From: Phallusia fumigata
Lineage: Eukaryota > Chordata > Ascidiacea > Phlebobranchia > Ascidiidae
NCBI GenBank assembly: GCA_008931825.1
Contig: QXVZ01029401.1
Coordinates: 1 to 20,960 of the forward strand
Direction: 5' to 3'
DNA: 20,960 nucleotides
Below, one piece after another: positions 18,538 to 20,960 of this stretch. The notes beneath the pieces were generated by a model. It ran no database searches, had not been told where the DNA came from, and worked only from the letters and a program-made list of their open reading frames with translations. Position 1 is the stretch's first letter, and every line of letters begins with the position of its first letter. The translations under genes were made by a program, and so were the position numbers.

Positions 18538-19560
18538 ATGGCTTTTCAAGAGAATTACAACTATGACAACTCAAATTCCGGAAATGGAGCTGCAGTAGTG
18601 TCAAGTGCTGCAGAAGCTTATGCCCAACAGCAGCAGGCATTCAAGCGACCTTTGGATAATGACGGTGAAGATGATTACAACAGCCCCACCAAGCGTGCAA
18701 AGCCCCAAAATGTTGAAATGAGATGCCTGATACCCTCAAAAAGTGCTGGAGGAATTATTGGAAAGGGTGGTACTGTGATCAAGGAGTTTAGAGAAACCTT
18801 CAAAGCCCAGATTCACATTCCCGATGCCAGAACCAAAGAACGTGTCTTGCAGGTTGGCACCACCATCGAAAACTGTGGTGAACTCTTGCTTCGCATTGTG
18901 CCTATTGTGTATGAAAATACAAATCCACGAAAGCGTGGTAATAACCAAATGAACATTAAACTGCTTGTGCATCAAAGCCAAGCTGGTGGAATCATTGGCA
19001 CTGGTGGATTCAAAATCAAAGAGTTGCGGGAGCAAACTGGTGCTCAGATTACTGTGCAAAGAGAAAGATGCCCTGGCTCAACTGATCGATTGTGCATGGT
19101 GTCCGGCCAACCTGATGTGATTTCGAAATGTGTTGTTTTGATTTTGGAACTCCTCCAAGACATTCCACCCAAGGGGCCCGTCCAGAATTTTGACCCAAGC
19201 ATGTGCTCTGAAGATTATGATAGTGCTGATGGTTTTGGCATGGGTGGATTTGGTCCTGGTGGTGGCGGAGGTGGTGGTAGAGGTGGCCCAGGGGGTGGAT
19301 TTGGTGGTGGTATGGGTGGGTTTAATATGGGTCGGGGTGGAGGTGGCGGTGGAGGCCGGGGAGGTGGTGGCTTTCGTGGTAGAGGCGGAATGGGGGGTAG
19401 AGGTAACTTTGGTGGGCGCGGTGGAGGAGGTGGTTTCAACCATAGGGGTGGCGGAATGGGTGGGGGTGGCGGAGGCTTTAGGGGTGGTAGAGGCGGCAAT
19501 AACCGTGGCCGTGGCTTTGGTGGTGGAAGGGGTGGCCGTGGCAATCGCGGTGGATTCTAA
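18538..19560 (+). CDS. HNRNPK: hnRNP K-like protein, paralogue B (KH1-KH2, long RGG tail)
   Basis: 340 residues in a single exon. An in-frame TGA at 18529-18531 makes the ATG at 18538 the first usable start. Residues 36-55 carry a bipartite basic signal (KRPLDNDGEDD ... KRAK) very like the hnRNP K nuclear localisation signal KRPAEDMEEE ... KRSR. KH1 spans about 60-126 with GKGG at 75-78. KH2 spans about 139-206 with GTGG at 154-157, containing LLVHQSQAGGIIG and FKIKELREQTGAQI. From residue 231 to the end the chain is glycine-rich with many RGG/RG boxes, a likely arginine-methylated RNA-binding and condensate-forming tail. KH3 is missing, as in gene A. The two share long identical blocks across both KH domains and KG.V.NFDP after KH2, so they are tandem duplicates. 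Gene B is the more hnRNP K-like copy in its N-terminus. Confidence 0.93.
   Translation: MAFQENYNYDNSNSGNGAAVVSSAAEAYAQQQQAFKRPLDNDGEDDYNSPTKRAKPQNVEMRCLIPSKSAGGIIGKGGTVIKEFRETFKAQIHIPDARTKERVLQVGTTIENCGELLLRIVPIVYENTNPRKRGNNQMNIKLLVHQSQAGGIIGTGGFKIKELREQTGAQITVQRERCPGSTDRLCMVSGQPDVISKCVVLILELLQDIPPKGPVQNFDPSMCSEDYDSADGFGMGGFGPGGGGGGGRGGPGGGFGGGMGGFNMGRGGGGGGGRGGGGFRGRGGMGGRGNFGGRGGGGGFNHRGGGMGGGGGGFRGGRGGNNRGRGFGGGRGGRGNRGGF
19231..19557 (+). repeat. GGN-codon low-complexity tract encoding the RGG tail
   Basis: Runs of ggt/ggc/gga codons interspersed with cgt/aga. The composition is strongly G-rich on this strand and could form G-quadruplexes in RNA. It also opens long spurious proline-, threonine- and valine-rich frames in the other reading frames. 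Confidence 0.85.
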
Positions 19561-20960
19561 AGAGAGTTGCTGTTGCTGGATGATGATGTATTGATTGTGA
19601 TTGTGTCTCACAAACAGCATTTTAATTATTTTTACCCTTATCTGCTGATGTCTGTACTTAACAATTGGCATTTGACAAAATTGGTTTGTATAGAAAATGC
19701 TATGTAGAAAGCCTGCCCATGTCTGACGTTACTTTGTTGTGTATGTGTTCTTAGTCACTATGTGACTGATGAATTACACCGCATTTTCTTATCAACAGCT
19801 GAACAATTTTTTTGAGATTGCTTGGTCAGTTTTAGAAGCAGAAAAACAGCTCATAAACAAAACTACAACTGTACACTTAGCTCACCGCTGTTCTTAATTT
19901 ATGCCTACTTAACAAATTTTTGCCTGGTTAATTAATTGAATACCTAAAATGCAGTGAAATTTACCCTTAGTTGAAGACCTCTGACAACAGATTGTAACCT
20001 AAAAAAGGGGTTGCTTAGTGGGGACAGATGGTTAAAAATCCGTACTCAGTTAGTTTACCAATCCCATTTATACAAAACTGATAGAAAAGGGTTGTTTTGT
20101 GTGAAATATGTTGAGTTGACTGTATTTGGAACTGCTATTAACAGCACAAAATTTCATAATTTTTTTCTGTAACGCCATTTACCCGGGTTTTGGTAAATGT
20201 GACCCTTTAAGATTCAATTCAAAAATATTTTGGTTGATGTGATTCAAGTCAAGTCACTTTCAAACCCTGACCATCATGCCACTTGCTGTCTATTATATTG
20301 AGTGCCAAAGATTTAATTTTTGATCATGTTTTGAACTGTTTCATGAAATGTTGTTTGGTTTGTACAACAAAACACAAAGTCCCTATACTGCTGGAAGCAT
20401 TTCAATCTGGGTGTCTTAACAATACAAATTTACCAGAAGTCCCACCCCCACATTTTAAATTTATACCATAGTTGTCGCTGTTCGAACCACCCCTCCATTC
20501 GAGATAAAGATTAAATAAAATTTCGATAGCCAATAATGCTTCATTTAAGAATTTCTTACTCCATGCGCCTTCATATCACATGTTTTCGCCCTTTGTCTTA
20601 ACTTTGAACATGTTTATCGAATAAGTGGCAGCTCTCTTCTATCGACATGGTTTGTTTTCAAATAAGAATTTTCCGTTTTGAGTAATGTAGACAAATCAAA
20701 AAATGCAAACACCATACACATTACCCATTTAGCTACGACATAGCTATTTTTACATTTCATACCACTATTAATTATATTAGAAATTAGCATTATTGTTCCC
20801 CCACATTCATGGACATGTCTCCCAATATCTTTATTCGTTTTTTTAAGGAAGAGTTACGGCTATATTTTATTAAATAAGAATAATAGCCTAAAATTTGGTT
20901 GAAAATATTTAAAGCGGTTTTAAAGCTTGTTTGCTGTAGCATTAATATGTTACTTTGGTT
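19561..20960 (+). other. 3' UTR of gene B and right-edge intergenic DNA
   Basis: AT-rich DNA with several T-runs. Apart from the candidate poly(A) signal at 20514 I see no gene, RNA gene or transposon. The 62-codon frame at 20283-20471 resembles nothing known. Confidence 0.6.
20514..20519 (+). terminator. Candidate poly(A) signal of hnRNP K-like gene B
   Basis: First AATAAA after the stop at 19560, implying a 3' UTR of about 0.95 kb. No closer AATAAA or ATTAAA was noticed. Confidence 0.4.

Noticed and set aside
19215..19544. Minus-strand proline-rich 109-codon frame
   Set aside because: It is the antisense of the GGN-codon RGG tail: CCN codons arise automatically from glycine codons. The same tract also explains the Thr/Ser-rich minus frame at 19078-19671 and the Val-rich plus frame at 19190-19594.
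15850..19560. That one hnRNP K-like copy is a processed pseudogene
   Set aside because: Both frames are fully open with conserved KH motifs, each has its own promoter blocks and leader acceptor, and no poly(A) tract or flanking duplication was seen.
1..20960. CRISPR arrays, bacterial operons, integrons or phage features
   Set aside because: Spliced genes with GT/AG introns and animal protein families show this is eukaryotic nuclear DNA; there is no array of regularly spaced repeats.

Overview
This is nuclear DNA from an animal, most likely a compact-genome tunicate close to Ciona. That species call is inference. It rests on chordate-like proteins, AT-rich short introns, gene spacing of about 0.6-2.8 kb and candidate trans-splice-type acceptors. 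All multi-exon genes below were assembled by joining exons at GT/AG sites that keep the frame and continue similarity to known families.

Layout. (1) 360-7727, plus strand: the last twelve exons of an ADAM17/TACE-type membrane metalloprotease, with its first exons beyond the left edge. (2) 7728-10484: no recognisable gene. (3) 10485-12507, plus: a seven-exon F-box/leucine-rich-repeat protein. (4) 13111-14765, minus: a five-exon SDR39U1-type NAD(P)-binding epimerase-family protein, convergent with the F-box gene. Its third intron-side neighbour, the intron 14025-14549, carries a 394-bp non-autonomous hAT-type element (MITE) with 16-bp terminal inverted repeats and a perfect 8-bp target duplication. 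(5) 15850-16731 and 18538-19560, plus: two tandem paralogues of hnRNP K. Each has an uninterrupted coding exon preceded by a 5' UTR intron. Each has KH1, KH2 and an RG/Gly-rich tail but no KH3. Their 5' flanks share an ordered set of short blocks around the palindrome GTCACGTGAC. (6) 19561-20960: 3' UTR and intergenic DNA with no gene seen.

The genes do not form an operon or one pathway. ADAM17 sheds cell-surface proteins, the F-box protein should recruit substrates to an SCF ubiquitin ligase, the SDR protein is a putative oxidoreductase, and the hnRNP K pair binds RNA. The relationships that matter are architectural: a divergent SDR39U1/hnRNP K-A gene pair, a convergent F-box/SDR39U1 pair, and a local hnRNP K duplication that has kept its promoter.

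The most interesting points are the KH3-less, intronless hnRNP K pair with conserved promoter blocks, the intact hAT MITE, and the ADAM17 features. These are loss of the basic membrane-proximal motif with retention of furin, zinc and PDZ-ligand features. I found no evidence for a wholly new system; the window looks like ordinary euchromatic gene space with these specific oddities.
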